The notes under the pieces are model-generated. The model had not been told where the DNA came from. It did not search any database and worked only from the letters and a program-made list of their open reading frames with translations. Source: Perognathus longimembris pacificus (taxonomy: Eukaryota; Chordata; Mammalia; Rodentia; Heteromyidae). From it: 64,000 bases of DNA. Positions within the stretch are counted from its first letter, which is position 1, and every line of letters starts with the position of its first letter. The stretch spans positions 42,847,832-42,911,831 of the forward strand of contig NC_063172.1 of assembly GCF_023159225.1 (NCBI RefSeq), written 5' to 3'. Of the stretch, positions 33,815 to 51,989 are shown in pieces. Both the position numbers and the translations under genes were made by a program.

Positions 33815-36800
33815 ATGATCAAGCCCTTCCTGGGAACCTGGAACCTGGTCTCCAGTGAAAACTTTGATGAATACATGAAAGAACTGGGTAACAAATGTCT
33901 TGATAAGATTTTGGATGTGATTAGGTTTATGTATGATTGGGTTTGCATTTTACAACAAATGTGATGTGATTGGGTTTGCATTTTGCAACAATTTTTCCTA
34001 CGATTCTGGGTTATATTTGTGAGATTAACGTAGGTTATTTCTTATTAATACTACTTTGGGGGGGAGGGGTGCTGGTTGGTCTAGGGCTTGAACTCACGGA
34101 CCTGGGCACACTGTTCTAGAACTTTTGTTTTTTGTCTCAAAGGTAGAGCTCTACCACTGGAGCCATAGTTCCACTTCGAGCTTTTTAGTTTGGTAGTTTA
34201 GTGGAGGTAAGAGTCACATGGAGTTTCCTGCTCAAGCTGTCTTTGAACCACAATCTTCAGACCTCAGCCTCCTGAGTAGCTGGGATTATAGGCATGAGCC
34301 ACCAGAGCTCTACTGAACTTTCCTTCATAGTAAATATAACTGTGTCATTGAAATCATAGCCATATAGGTACCTAAGTCATAATTCATTTATCCTTTTTGG
34401 AAAATACTTTATGCTTATCTATACATAGCTTCTTTCTGATCATTTAATTGAATAGCTTTTCTGACCTCAAATTTATAGGCAGTGCTAACTATGTAATGGT
34501 GCATTTATTAACTGAACTTGTGAAACAAAGTTTCCAGTGATGGGGGGAGGTCCGGTGGTCGTGGGGCTTGAACTCCCTGGGTGCTGTCCCTCAACTCTTC
34601 AGTTCAAAGCTAGTGCTCTACTACTTGAGCCACAGCTCCACTTCTGGTTTTCTGGTGGTTAGCTGAAGATAAGAGTCTCATAGCCTTTCCTGCTGAGGTT
34701 GGCTTTCAACCATGATCCTCAGATCTCAGCCTCCTGAGTAGATAGATTTACAAGTATGAGCCACCAGCACCCAGCTTATAGTTATTTTTTTTTTAGCATT
34801 TTCATTCATGTGAGACATTTAAAACATTATTTTGAAGAACTCCTAATTTGGGTAGAAGAAATAGAATACTTTCACTTATCAACTGTCTCATCAGTTCATG
34901 TTTCTCAGAAGTATAAACCGTATCTGCCCTTTATCACAAACTCAAGCTAAGTGGCCAAATATTAATTACCATGAATTGGGCTTATAATAGTTATAGTTTT
35001 ATTAATACTAAAAGAGAAGCAATTACTTAATTTTTTCTAGTTAATTAAAAAATGCCCTTATAATAATGAGCTCTACACAAAGATGCAAATTTTTCCACTA
35101 CTTTTAGTTTGCTTGGATTGATCAATGGAAGCTCACAATAAGTAATAATATTACTCAAGCTAGACATTGAAACAACAATGCTTTATTTTCGATAATAAGA
35201 AGCTGATGTGCTTATGAATGAAGATTTGTTCCTCATTCTTAATCCATATTAAATTTCTCAGAATATAAAAAAGTAATCCAGGTCTTCATGAATTTTTATA
35301 TTCACTTCTTTTGACATAACAGAAACTTGAGATCACACAGCACTTGTGTTGACTGGAAGCCGGGCTAGTTAGTGTGACAGGGCAGGAGAAATAACAATGG
35401 GCACTCACTCTGTACCAGTAGTATGCTAAGTCCTTCCATCCGATTCCAGCACAACTGTGAGGTGACTGCTAGTGACATGCATTTTACCATCAGAAAAGCT
35501 GAAGGAAGGGGCTGGGGATATAGCCTAGTGGCAAGAGTGCCTGCCTCGGATACATGAGGCCCTAGGTTCGATTCCCCAGCACCACATATACAGAAAATGG
35601 CCAGAAGCGGCGCTGTGGCTCAAGTGGCAGAGTGCTAGCCTTGAGCGGGAAGAAGCCAGGGACAGTGCTCAGGCCCTGAGTCCAAGGCCCAGGACTGGCC
35701 AAAAAAAAAAAAAAAAAAAAAAAGCTGAAGGAAAATGTGCACACACTTGAACATGATAAAATTGGAGCCTACATTTTAAAGTCTTTGTTTTCCTTTGCAA
35801 TCCACTGAATACTGCTTCTCTACAATGAAGTATACTGCATCTTTTCCAAAAGATGTATGAACAGGAGATAGAGAGAGGAGTTCTGTTTACTTTCCACCTA
35901 CTGAAGGATTTAGGTTTGACAGTACAAATCCCTATCCTGAACAAAAAGGCCAGTCTTTATGTCAAAAACTTAATTTTGAGAAAAAGGGCAAGCATTTGAT
36001 CCCCTGAAAGGAATACATTTGGGATGAAACAAAATAGTTCACAATTATCTTTCCGAAATGTCACAATTTCTAGCTATACTTTGTACTTTGGGAGGACCTG
36101 GATGAATCCAGATAGGATAAAGCACTAAAAAAATGTTATCACATGTTATCCAAAACTTCAACGTAGGAACTATGCATCCTTTGAAAACAGGTTTCCAAAA
36201 TGCTTGAAAAAATACATCTTCCTAAATATCTGAATGAGATCTTTAGCTGTTGCTATCTTCCAGGAGTGAATTTTGCAACCCGGAATGTAGCAGGATTAGT
36301 GAAAATGAGTGTCAGGATTAGTGTCAATGGAGAAACAGTGACCATCCGGACGGAAAGTTCTTTCACAGACACTGAGATTTCTTTCATACTGGGGCAAGAG
36401 TTTGATGAAACTACTGCAGATAATAGAAAAGTAAAGGTCAGTGAAAATTTGTCTTCCTAGTGTCTCCAATAATCAGGGGGAAAACTCAAAGGTTACTAGC
36501 CATGGCTTAATCTATGCAATCTGATTTACTACCAAGTCAGTTTGGGCTTTTTTAATACTTGCACATCTCTTAAATCATTTCTTTTGTTAATTACTCTGAT
36601 GGTTTAATAGGACTAACACATTCACGTTGCTCTCACTTTTCTTTCTGACGTTTACATATAAAACACTATATAAGGGAAAAAACAGTTATTAGGCATAAAG
36701 AGTTTAGAAACTTTACCTAAGAGAGAACATTAATTGAATAATCTCTTGAGAATTTTCCTACTTTTGAGAGTACTTGATTATGACAAGAATCAAAGGGAGG

Positions 36801-37200
36801 ATTTTGAGGAACAGAATTTCAAGATCTAGATGAAAAGGTGTCGCAGGTTTGTAGTCAATTATTATTGTAACTGATTCATTCTTGTATTTGTAGAGCATCA
36901 TCATATTAGACAGTGACACAATGATTCATGTCCAAAAATGGCTTGGCAAAGAAACGACAATAAAGAGAAAAATTGTAGCTGGAAAAATGGTAGTGGTGAG
37001 TGGTCTCTAAATTAAAATTTTTGTGCTCCTGTTTGATACATGCCTATCAAGCTACTCCATTGTTTTTGTATCCAGAATTGGTCTAGTGGGGGGCAGGGCA
37101 AGTCTTACCAGTTAACAATCAAATCTAATAGGTTCTTCTTTACTTTTAGGAATGCACCATGAATAATATTGTCAGCACCAGAATCTATGAGAAAGCATGA
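33815..37200 (+). CDS. FABP9: Fatty acid-binding protein 9, testis (PERF15/T-FABP), four coding exons
   Basis: Testis FABP, a lipid carrier of male germ cells associated with the sperm perforatorium/acrosome region. Coding exons are 33815-33887, 36264-36436, 36894-36995 and 37150-37200 (73, 173, 102 and 51 nt), joining to an intact 132-residue protein. FABP9 is recognised by the start MIKPFLGTW, by VKSIIILDS...[14 protein letters not shown] in exon 3 and by ECTMNN...STRIYEKA in exon 4. The ligand residues R107, R127 and Y129 are kept. Differences from FABP4 include N10 for Lys, N32 for Lys (so the three-residue nuclear signal is incomplete) and M39 for the usual Pro. An in-frame ATG lies immediately before the chosen start (33812). 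I chose 33815 because it gives the family's 73-nt first exon. The donors of exons 1 (GTAACA) and 2 (GTCAGT) are weaker than those of the neighbours. Introns are 2376, 457 and 154 bp, and intron 1 holds three SINEs. The gene lies 7.4 kb downstream of FABP4 and 6.5 kb upstream of PMP2. Confidence 0.93.
34060..34775 (-). mobile_element. Two B1-like plus Geo SINEs, reverse, FABP9 intron 1
   Basis: Copies at 34060-34312 and 34540-34775, each with reverse Geo (GTAGAGCTCTACCACTGGAG; CTAGTGCTCTACTACTTGAG) then reverse B1 (CTCAGCCTCCTGAGTAGCTG; CTCAGCCTCCTGAGTAG). They are separated by about 230 bp of intron. Confidence 0.8.
35390..35507 (+). mobile_element. MIR fragment interrupted by IDL-Geo, FABP9 intron 1
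   Basis: GGGCACTCACTCTGTACCAG, TATGCTAAGTCCTTCCATCC and CATTTTACCATCAG follow the MIR consensus order. Confidence 0.5.
35494..35733 (+). mobile_element. Young IDL-Geo SINE with 14-bp target duplication, FABP9 intron 1
   Basis: Full dimer at 35508-35719 with a 20+ A tail. AAAAGCTGAAGGAA is repeated at 35494-35507 and 35720-35733. Confidence 0.95.
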
Positions 37201-37294
37201 AGAAAGGATCCAATGAGAACTTTAAAAAAGACGATACTTGAAGAAGGAAGGCCTCAGGGCGAGTGATTTTAAAAATTCTCATCTGAATTTGCTC

Positions 37295-37300
37295 AATAAA
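37295..37300 (+). terminator. FABP9: FABP9 polyadenylation signal AATAAA
   Basis: Canonical AATAAA (in CTCAATAAAAGC) 95 bp after the FABP9 stop; the first such signal downstream of the gene. Confidence 0.7.
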
Positions 37301-37612
37301 AGCATCAAATTAAGCTCAATTTTGGATCTACTTGATAATGGAGATCAGAGAGGGTCTCGTGAATTGGAGAGGCAAAAAGCTACTTGCCTATGGCATGAAT
37401 GTAACAGCACTTCTCTGTCCTCTGACCACTTAGCTAGAGGTTTTGAGTTCCTTCCAATGGGCCCATTCTATTTATGTGAAATTCATGAGGAAATCCACAT
37501 GACCTCAAAGGAGGATGTATCATTGGAGCCTACTTCAAGAAGCACATAAGCCCAAAAAACTCATCATTGCTGACTTTATACAAGTCCAATCATGATTAAA
37601 GATCATAGATGG

Positions 37613-37845
37613 GGTAGTGCCAGGTACCAGTGGCTCAAGATTACTTGGGAAGCTAAGATTTGAAGACTGCAGTTCAAAGCCAGCCTGAGAAGACTAATCA
37701 AAGAAACTCTTATTTCTAGTTAATCAGGAAATAACTAGAAATGGATCTATGGCTCAAGTGTCAGAGCACCAGCTTCAAGAGGAAAGCCCAAGCAAGAGCT
37801 CAAGGCCCTGAATTCAAGATCCAGTTCTAGTACACATGCACACAC
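37613..37845 (+). mobile_element. B1-like plus Geo SINE
   Basis: GCCAGGTACCAGTGGCTCAA, AAAGCCAGCCTGAGAAGAC, GGATCTATGGCTCAAGTG and GGCCCTGAATTCAAG. Confidence 0.75.
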
Positions 37846-37849
37846 ACAA

Positions 37850-40190
37850 TAAGTTAATACACAGGTTAGATGATAATGGGAGACAGGCAGCAATACAGAG
37901 TACAAAGTAGGTATTAAGCACTGTGTTGTGACAGAAGTGTTTGAAATAGTCATTATCTCTCTTCTCTGTAAATGCATTTTAAGGGATTCAGATTAGTCAC
38001 GTGTCATTACCACTTACAATTTAGCCCTTGCATAATGACATTTTTATTAGATTCCAGACATGAATTTCTAAATGCCCAGTGAGAATATCACTGTAAGAAC
38101 GGCACAAATGTCTCAATGGTTTCACCAAATGAAGCCACTAGATGTAGGTGCTCTCAGAGCTCAGAGTAAACAGAACAATGGAGATAAAATGAAAGAATAA
38201 CATCTTAAAATTAGAAGCTTTCTACAGCAGTGGGAGGAGAAAGAGGCAAAATTCTACTTTAATTGAAAAATAGAAATTGAGCAAACATAAACCCCAAGCA
38301 AGTGAAACATGGTAAAATATCCATGCATCTGTCATCCAACATAGGTGTGAAGTGAAAGTGGAAAGGGACACTGCTATGAATTATACCTAAGTAGGAGGAA
38401 TGAGCAGGAGTGGGACTGGGCAAGCTGAGGGCTTTGGTCACCCTAGTAGGGTGACACTGAATAATAATTAATAAAAATGCTAAAGTAAAGGTTTGGTCTA
38501 TGAATGGCTTGTTGGCCAAAGGAAAGATTATTGCATTCAACCTTTGAGCATGTGGCTCTGCAGTAGAGTGGTGGACTTGGTGCTGGGTACTGGCTGTGAG
38601 CAATAACAGACATCCCACTTGGCTTGTTCTCTTTCTTAAGGAACTCTGGTATGGAAGAAGAATGACAATGGGCTTTTTCATTATAGTGTTTTGATTATTA
38701 AAGAGCTATTTTTTATTTAGTCTCCAAAATCATTTGAAAATAAAGATCAGGAAATTACTTTTATAAGTCACAAAAATACATTTTATTTTGAATTTTTTTA
38801 GCCTGAATAACATAGTAGTAAATCACATTGTACTTCAGATACACACTAATATTCAGAGGAAAGTATTCATTTTCCAAACAAATCAACCATACCAAAGCCA
38901 TCATTAATGTTACTATCCAAGAATAATTCACTAGATTTCCTTTATTGTTACACAACACTGAAATCACTGATTGATTTACTTTATTTTCTAAATCATTATA
39001 AAAATCAATTTGTTTTGCACATTCATAGTAATACTTCATAGTCATTTTTTGCACCAAAAGTATAATAAACATAAAATAACCTAGTTTTCATCACTGGTTA
39101 TAAAAAGACATCAACTATCCCAAAGGTAATAATGAAAGACAGATGGAATCTTAGGACACATTATCAGAACATCACCTGCCCCAAAAATTATGTGCTTACT
39201 ATTTCTGATTTGAATATTTAAAAGGAAATCAAATGTTTCCCTTTTGAAGTTTGGGATGTAGGCCTTGTGTCCTTTTTCCAAGAAGGTAGGATGAGATTAT
39301 CTCACTAGTCCCACACATAGAAGAAGACTCTTGTGTTGTGCAGAGACACCTGCAGTGAAGTAGAAGGGAGTTTTAGGGCCCATCAGAACTGGACCTGAAA
39401 CATCTGCCATTGATGGCTTTATGATAGTTTGTATGAGCTGCTAACCACCTTCCCTTTCTCCATTGCTGGATGAATTCTGGTTTCTTATCTACTTCTCAGA
39501 GAGTGGCGAGGGTGAAGGAGACCTGAAAAAGAGTCTCCCAGGAAATCCTTCCGCACATTGTTTTCTCTGGTTTCCTTCACTCACTGGTGAGCACGCGCAG
39601 AAGTCAGAGCCAGGGAATCTCAGGAGAGAGCCTGTGCAAGAAGCAGCTTGTAGAAAATAAGCTTGGAGGAAAATGACCAAGGAAGAGGGAGTCTGTTTTA
39701 CTTTGTGAAATAGACTTCAGAATTCCAGTGGTTAATTGACCAATGTTGCCCCAGTACAGTATTGTTGCTAGGCATTCTACAAACTGCCACACAAACTGTT
39801 CAGTCCCTCTCTACTGTCTGCGCTAGAACTTGTGACTTTTTTTTTGTAATATAATCATTGAGTGATAACGCCATTGTGGGTTAAGAGAAGTAAGAGTCAA
39901 TCTGTATCATGTGCTTGGAGAAGGACTTGAGAAAAGAAGTAAGCCCAAAGTAAATGGAGCTAAGTGACCCTATGGAGAAACTCCCCACAGAACAGGAGCC
40001 TTTCAGTGAACTGGGCCACTGAACCAGGTTGGTGTTTGTTGCAGTAGCCAGTGCTACTCAAAATCCATACAAAATTCAAGAAATCTCATTTGTTTACAAT
40101 GAATCATCGATTATGAACATATAGATGGGAACTGTAACTACAAATCTAGTTTTCAGTTGAGAGAATAAAAGGTCAGGTTAGCTGAATAAA
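37850..40190. other. FABP9-PMP2 intergenic, no gene recognised
   Basis: Two minus-strand frames of 140 (38259-38681) and 103 codons (38761-39072) have no recognisable domain, no splice or start context and AT-driven composition. An old repeat is possible at 38280-38700. Confidence 0.4.
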
Positions 40191-40197
40191 AGAAAAT

Positions 40198-40450
40198 ACA
40201 AGCTAGGTACCACTGGCTCACACCTGTAATCATAGCTACAAAGAAAGAAAAATCTAAGAATCTCAGCAACATGAAGCTAGCCCAGGAAAGAAATGTTTGC
40301 AAGACTGCAACTCCAATTAGCCAGAAAAAATAAAACTGGGCTGAAGATATGGCTCAAGTGGCAGAATGCCAGCTGTGGGAGAAAATTGCTGAGTAAAAGC
40401 AAAAGATTTGAAAGCTGTGGCACTGGATAAGAAAAGAAGAGAGAACAAAG
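40198..40450 (+). mobile_element. B1-like plus Geo SINE, diverged
   Basis: TAGGTACCACTGGCTCACAC, TGTAATCATAGCTACAAAG and GAAGATATGGCTCAAGTGGC, then a GAAGA-rich tail. Confidence 0.7.
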
Positions 40451-41384
40451 AGAAGGGAAGGGGAAGAAAGGGGAGGAGACAGTTATATAAAAGCTTCACT
40501 GATTTTTCTGACCTAACTGTATCTCTTTTTCTATATAAAAAGATAGTGTGTAAATTATACTCTCTCCCAACCCTTATACTCCCTCAATTACTGAAAAAGA
40601 ATTACACAACACAAGCAAGAAATAAAGTAGAAAACAAGGCAGGATGCTTGGGGGGAAAACACGATTCAAAATTCATCTGACTGCCTATGAATTTTTATTT
40701 GTTCCTTATGAAATACTATATAAACACATTTTTGGAATGATTTTTAAGAGATTATTTCTTCCATCAGTAACCTGAGAGCCAAAGGCAAAGTCCTATAAGA
40801 GTCTGTGAGCTTTTTTGTGCTAAGGCCTCAAAGGTCAAACTACTTAAATTTATTCTGAAGGTGTTACTGTCCTTTTTTTTCCAACTGCAAATACAAAAGC
40901 ATTAGATCAGCTGTGGTAAGCTCCATACATGCCATAATGACCAGAAAGAGAAACTGAAATGCAGAAATCTGTTCTGATATTCCCTCCCTAGAAAGTAACT
41001 TCAATTCTCGTGATTAATTAAACATAATAATGTGAAATCTGAAAAACAGTCCTTGAAAACAGTCCTATATATATATTAGATCCCAGAAAAAAAGAAAAGC
41101 TAATTGCATTGTTTGGAGGAAACAAACTGAATTTGAATTTTCCATCTTTTTATTGTCATTCAACAAAAGAAAGGCTAATTGTCTTTGGGGGCAGTATAAA
41201 TGAAATTATTGCCATAGTAACCAAAAGATTAAGTACCTACTGGTCAATGAAGAAGTTACAACCAACAACTTGTAATAAGACATTTTAATCTTGGTATCCT
41301 TATACTTATACAAAACCACTTATTTGAAACATGAAAGAAGGGATAGAGATTTTATCAGACCCAAAGTACTATGCCCCAGTAGCT

Positions 41385-41610
41385 ACATTCTTTTTGTTGT
41401 TGTTGGTGGTAGTTGTGGGGATTGAATTCAGGGCCTGGACAAGTGTTCCTGAGCTCTTTTGCTCAAATATAGCACTCTACCACTTTGAGCTACGGAGCCA
41501 CTTCCAGTCTTTGAGTTATTAATTGGAGGTAAGAGTCCCATGGGGACTTTTCTGCCAGGGCTGTCTTTGAAAGGAGATCCTCGGATCCCAGCTTCCTGAG
41601 TAGGTAAGAT
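41385..41610 (-). mobile_element. B1-like plus Geo SINE, reverse
   Basis: ATTGAATTCAGGGCCTGGAC, GCACTCTACCACTTTGAGC, GGAGGTAAGAGTCCCATGG and CCCAGCTTCCTGAGTAGG. Confidence 0.75.
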
Positions 41611-42739
41611 GTAGCTACATTTTAATGCTAAATAAGATTATTGTCCTGGATAATGTCTATGACATTGCACAAAGTGTCTCCCTACTTGTCATGGTCATTT
41701 GGCTCTTTAATTTCACTCTATGTGTCTCCGAACAATATGGAGCTGAATTTGAAGTCTATCTTCCTAACTAGAGAACAAGTTTCATTAAAGAAGGACATTT
41801 GATGTCTCTGAATAAATATTTTTGCAACTGAATGGGTAAAAAAGAATGCATCCAAATGGAAGATCATGAGTACTTTTCTCTTTTCTACACATCGTTTCTC
41901 TTACCCCTTTCCCAAATATACAACTGGATATAGCTTGAAAACAACATAGAAAGGACATTTACATCATATTTATAAACATGCTTTTTGTATCCATTTTCTT
42001 TGGACCTCTGAGCATATTTTCAGTATAGGATTCAAAGAACTTCATTCTATCTTAGGAATTTACCTGGACAATAAATTCTGAAAGGAGAACTGAACCCATA
42101 CTTAACAAAACTACATGTAATTATAAATGCATACATATATATGCATGAAGTTATAAAGTGGTTCTGGTGCTTATTATTCATCCTTTCTCTTAGGGTACTG
42201 ATAAATTTCTTAACATCTCAAGCCTGGCTCAGTCTAGATGTTTTTTCATGGCTCTGATCTGAAGTTTAGACCCATACATTGGCCTCAGAATCCCAAGCCC
42301 ATTATAGCCAAAGATTCTGTTCCAAGGAAACTCATTGTTGGATTTCTTTTAAAATTTCTGATATGTGAAGAGTGCCAACTTGTATAACAAACATATAAAA
42401 CTTGGTGCAATTAGTTGTCTCACAGCCAACATCACTGCTGGTGTAGAAGACCAGCTAGGGAGGTGTGGCAGCCTTTAAGCATTCCTGAGAGTGAAACTTA
42501 ATGTGAATGGGACCTATATTTTTTAGCTACAGCCAAAACTGGAGATCTGATAGTCTGGTCTTGCATGAGATAATTAGTTTAAACTGTAGATACTGGGGAA
42601 TAATACTAGGTTCAAATCCTTCCCCTCTTTCTCTCTTTTTAGAAGTATTAGGGTTTAAAGTCAAGGCCTTGTGCTTGCTAAGATGGTCTCTGCTGCTTGA
42701 ACCAAGCCTCCCATCCTAAATCTTGCCTCTCGTTATTTC

Positions 42740-42885
42740 AGCTTTGCAAGCAAGTTTCTTAATATCCCTAAGCTCCAGTTTTCCTCACTAGCAAAATGAA
42801 CATAACAACAGTGCCCAATTCTTAGAGTATAAAAAGGACTCAATGAGATAATCGATAATCTATATTAAACACTTATGCGTAGTTA
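42740..42885 (-). mobile_element. MIR SINE, reverse
   Basis: AAGTTTCTTAATATCCCTAA, CTCCAGTTTTCCTCACTAGC, AAAATGAACATAACAACAG and CAATGAGATAATCG follow the reverse MIR consensus closely. Confidence 0.7.
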
Positions 42886-42889
42886 CTGT

Positions 42890-43600
42890 AAACTCTCAAT
42901 ATCCATGACTATTTTTTTAACAGAAAACCTTGTCTTTACAAAACTATGGATTTATTATACATGCCTTAAACTCAAAGTTGTCATAGTAACAAAGAACCTG
43001 CTTGGTTTGCACCGAAGGACATTTTTAGATGAAAAATCTTAGCCATGGTCAAAGATCACCTCACAGTGCTACTTCTTGTGCTATGATATGAATACAATTT
43101 CTGTACTCTGCTGTGGCAGACTGACCTCATTGTCCGCCTACTCTGCCTGCCTGGGCTATGTGAACTATGCCAAGCCTCCCTCACCTTTGAATGTGTCCTC
43201 ACACTGCTGCCCTGTGTTTCTCTCCCACAGCATATTTAAGACTCTTATCACAATACATATGGACCTTTTCTTCTCTTTCTTCCTATTGAATTGGAATTCT
43301 TTAATTGTGCCCAATCAGGACTGAGAGTGATTGAAATGCCTAACCAACACACACACACACTCATACTCACACTCATTCATGTTCATGTAATCTATGGAAT
43401 CTTTTCCAAAATGCAAAGGACTTTAGCAGGTCTAGATGTAAGATTAACCAAAATGCTTTTAAGGCTCAAATACCACCCTCTTTCATTTTTATACAATTAT
43501 TTGGAAACAAAAGGAAACTTTATGTAGGATTTTCTTTTATACAAATGAATGGGCAGCTGGTGATTGGAGAGCCATTCATTGGCCATCTGGACACTGCCCT
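42890..43600. other. PMP2 upstream flank
   Basis: No repeat family recognised apart from a short (CA)n at 43349-43361. Confidence 0.4.
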
Positions 43601-43605
43601 TCCTC

Positions 43606-43650
43606 ATTGGGTCTCTGTGAGAGTCACATGCTTTGGACATCTTTGAAAAG
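43606..43650 (+). promoter_or_regulatory. PMP2: PMP2 core promoter module
   Basis: ATTGG (43606-43610), TCACATG (43624-43630) and TATA-like CTTTGAAAAG (43641-43650), 87 bp before the ATG. Two further ATTGG motifs lie just upstream at about 43564 and 43579. A TTATATC at 43671-43677 could be an alternative TATA element but is closer to the start codon than in the paralogues. Confidence 0.6.
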
Positions 43651-43700
43651 AGTCTTCTCAGGCCTCAGCCTTATATCAGAGCCTCCAGAATCCCACCTAG

Positions 43701-50319
<6,619 letters not shown>

Positions 50320-50789
50320 GAAAATAATTTCTGCATTGAAATTGTATTTGATCATTTAATACTGCAAATCAGTTGCCTCCCTTGGCAAAATCTACCTGCC
50401 CTCCAGTTTTCTTGTGTTTGCCTTTGTCTAGTACTTCAGATCGGCAAAGACTTCAATTGAGGATTAATCTAAAACTCGATGTTATTTAAACATTTTCAAT
50501 TTATATTCATGTCCTTACTATATTACAGCATGTATTTTAACCATGCCTAAATAGTTGATGTCATTAATTATCTGCAAAAATCTAACCTATGCTGTGTCTG
50601 ATTACTTGAAATAATAGTAAAAGAGGAATAGAATAGTAAAAGGATGGATGGGTAACCAACACATGTGCCTTCATAAGTGCACATATATATCCTTAACTCC
50701 CAAAGTTTTCCCTATGCCCCCTCCCTGTCATAGTCTTGACCTTTTCCACTTCTACCCCGAGCAAGAACAGTAGTGATTTCATCATCCTG

Positions 50790-51060
50790 CCTATCTAAAT
50801 GTGCATGCATTCCCATTGCCCTTTGAAATTTGGCATAATACTTTTAAGGTTCATCCTTATTGTTACATGTAATAGAATTTATTGTCCAGTATTCCTTCTG
50901 CTTCAATTTATTTATCCAGCTTTCTGATAAGACGATTGAACTGTTAAGAATTTTTGGCTGCTATAAATAAAGCTCCTGCATTCTTGCTTAAGACTTTTTA
51001 TGTGTGGAAAAATATGTTGTTTTCTTTCCAATAAATAACTAATTACAGAAAATCTAGATC
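50790..51060 (-). mobile_element. Old L1M-type 3' region, PMP2 3' flank
   Basis: AATTTGGCATAATACTTTTA, TTCATCCTTATTGTTACATG, GGCTGCTATAAATAAAGCTC follow the reverse L1M 3' consensus order. Confidence 0.5.
50966..51035 (+). terminator. PMP2: Candidate PMP2 polyadenylation signals (two AATAAA)
   Basis: AATAAA occurs at 50966-50971 and 51030-51035, about 650-710 bp after the stop. No AATAAA is present in the first 600 bp of the 3' flank. Both lie in sequence that looks like an old L1 3' fragment on the minus strand, so the true 3' end may be elsewhere. Low confidence. Confidence 0.3.
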
Positions 51061-51236
51061 TGGTAAGCTTTGAGAGACAAATTGGGATCACTGTGCCCCC
51101 AAAACTGAAACTGCATTGTATGATTGACTCAATGAGAAACTGTGTTGATGCTGATGGGCACCTGCACGTTCACTGTGGAAGAATGGAACTAATATAAAGT
51201 GGTGTTTCTCAGTCAAGTAGTTATCATGCAGATGCA

Positions 51237-51237
51237 T

Positions 51238-51281
<44 letters not shown>
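51237..51281. repeat. (CA)n microsatellite
   Basis: About 44 bp of uninterrupted CA. Confidence 0.95.
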
Positions 51282-51283
<2 letters not shown>

Positions 51284-51554
51284 AATAGGCTCAAACTTCA
51301 GGAGTTTTACATATCAGTTCCAGTTACTATCAGTTCCAGTTGATAGACAAATGAAAAAGTGTGTTTCATTGATAATTAAATCAGAAAACCAACATTTTTC
51401 AAGTATCACAGCAAGTATTAAGTCAGAATAATCAAAGAATGCTATTAGTTTAATCTTAAAGGAGAAACTCCTAACAGACTTCTTTTGCTTTTCAAGGATG
51501 AAAATTGTCCTGTACAGTGGTGAAAAAAATATTTCAAGTTTGCAGGAGTATGAG

Positions 51555-51985
51555 TAAATAAAAGAGCCGAGAGGCAAGCCTCATAAGCCAATAGGTTTAT
51601 TGGATTGAAAAACCTGAGAAGGGTAATCAAGTCTTCTTCAACCTGGTTGAAGAAATAAGGGCTCCCCTCCCTTACAACTAAGGTCTCTCAGGCAGGGAAA
51701 GTGAAGTCAGAAGAGACAAGAGGTCACGGGTAGTGAGGGTAAGATGGGAACTGGGAAAGGGGTTCTTTGTGTAGAGATGGTGGTGGGGTAGGACAGCAAT
51801 CTTACCTTGAGACAAAGGAAAAGGGATTTTGAAAGCATCTTGTCCACAAATGTTTTGTCTTTCAGATCACAGGTTATCTCTTTTATAGCCATAAGGTGTG
51901 TTTGGGGAAGGAGGGAATATGATTCAGCGAGCGAGGTCTACAGCTGGGGTGGTTCTAAGATTATGGCTCAGGGAAAGGTGTTTTT
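51555..51985 (-). mobile_element. Probable solo retroviral-type LTR, reverse
   Basis: On the minus strand there is a TATAAAAG box (51879-51886), then about 285 bp further an AATAAA (51596-51601) followed by a CTTGCCTCTCGGCTC stretch. This is the U3-R-U5 layout of an LTR. No internal retroviral coding sequence is adjacent. Exact ends not determined. Confidence 0.5.
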
Positions 51986-51989
51986 ATTT

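Noticed and set aside
38259..38681. 140-codon minus-strand frame, the longest in the window
   Set aside because: No recognised domain, no splice or start context, AT-driven composition; possibly part of an old repeat.
43671..43677. TTATATC as the PMP2 TATA box
   Set aside because: It would leave an unusually short 5' UTR, and the paralogue-conserved CTTTGAAAAG at 43641 fits better; kept only as an alternative.
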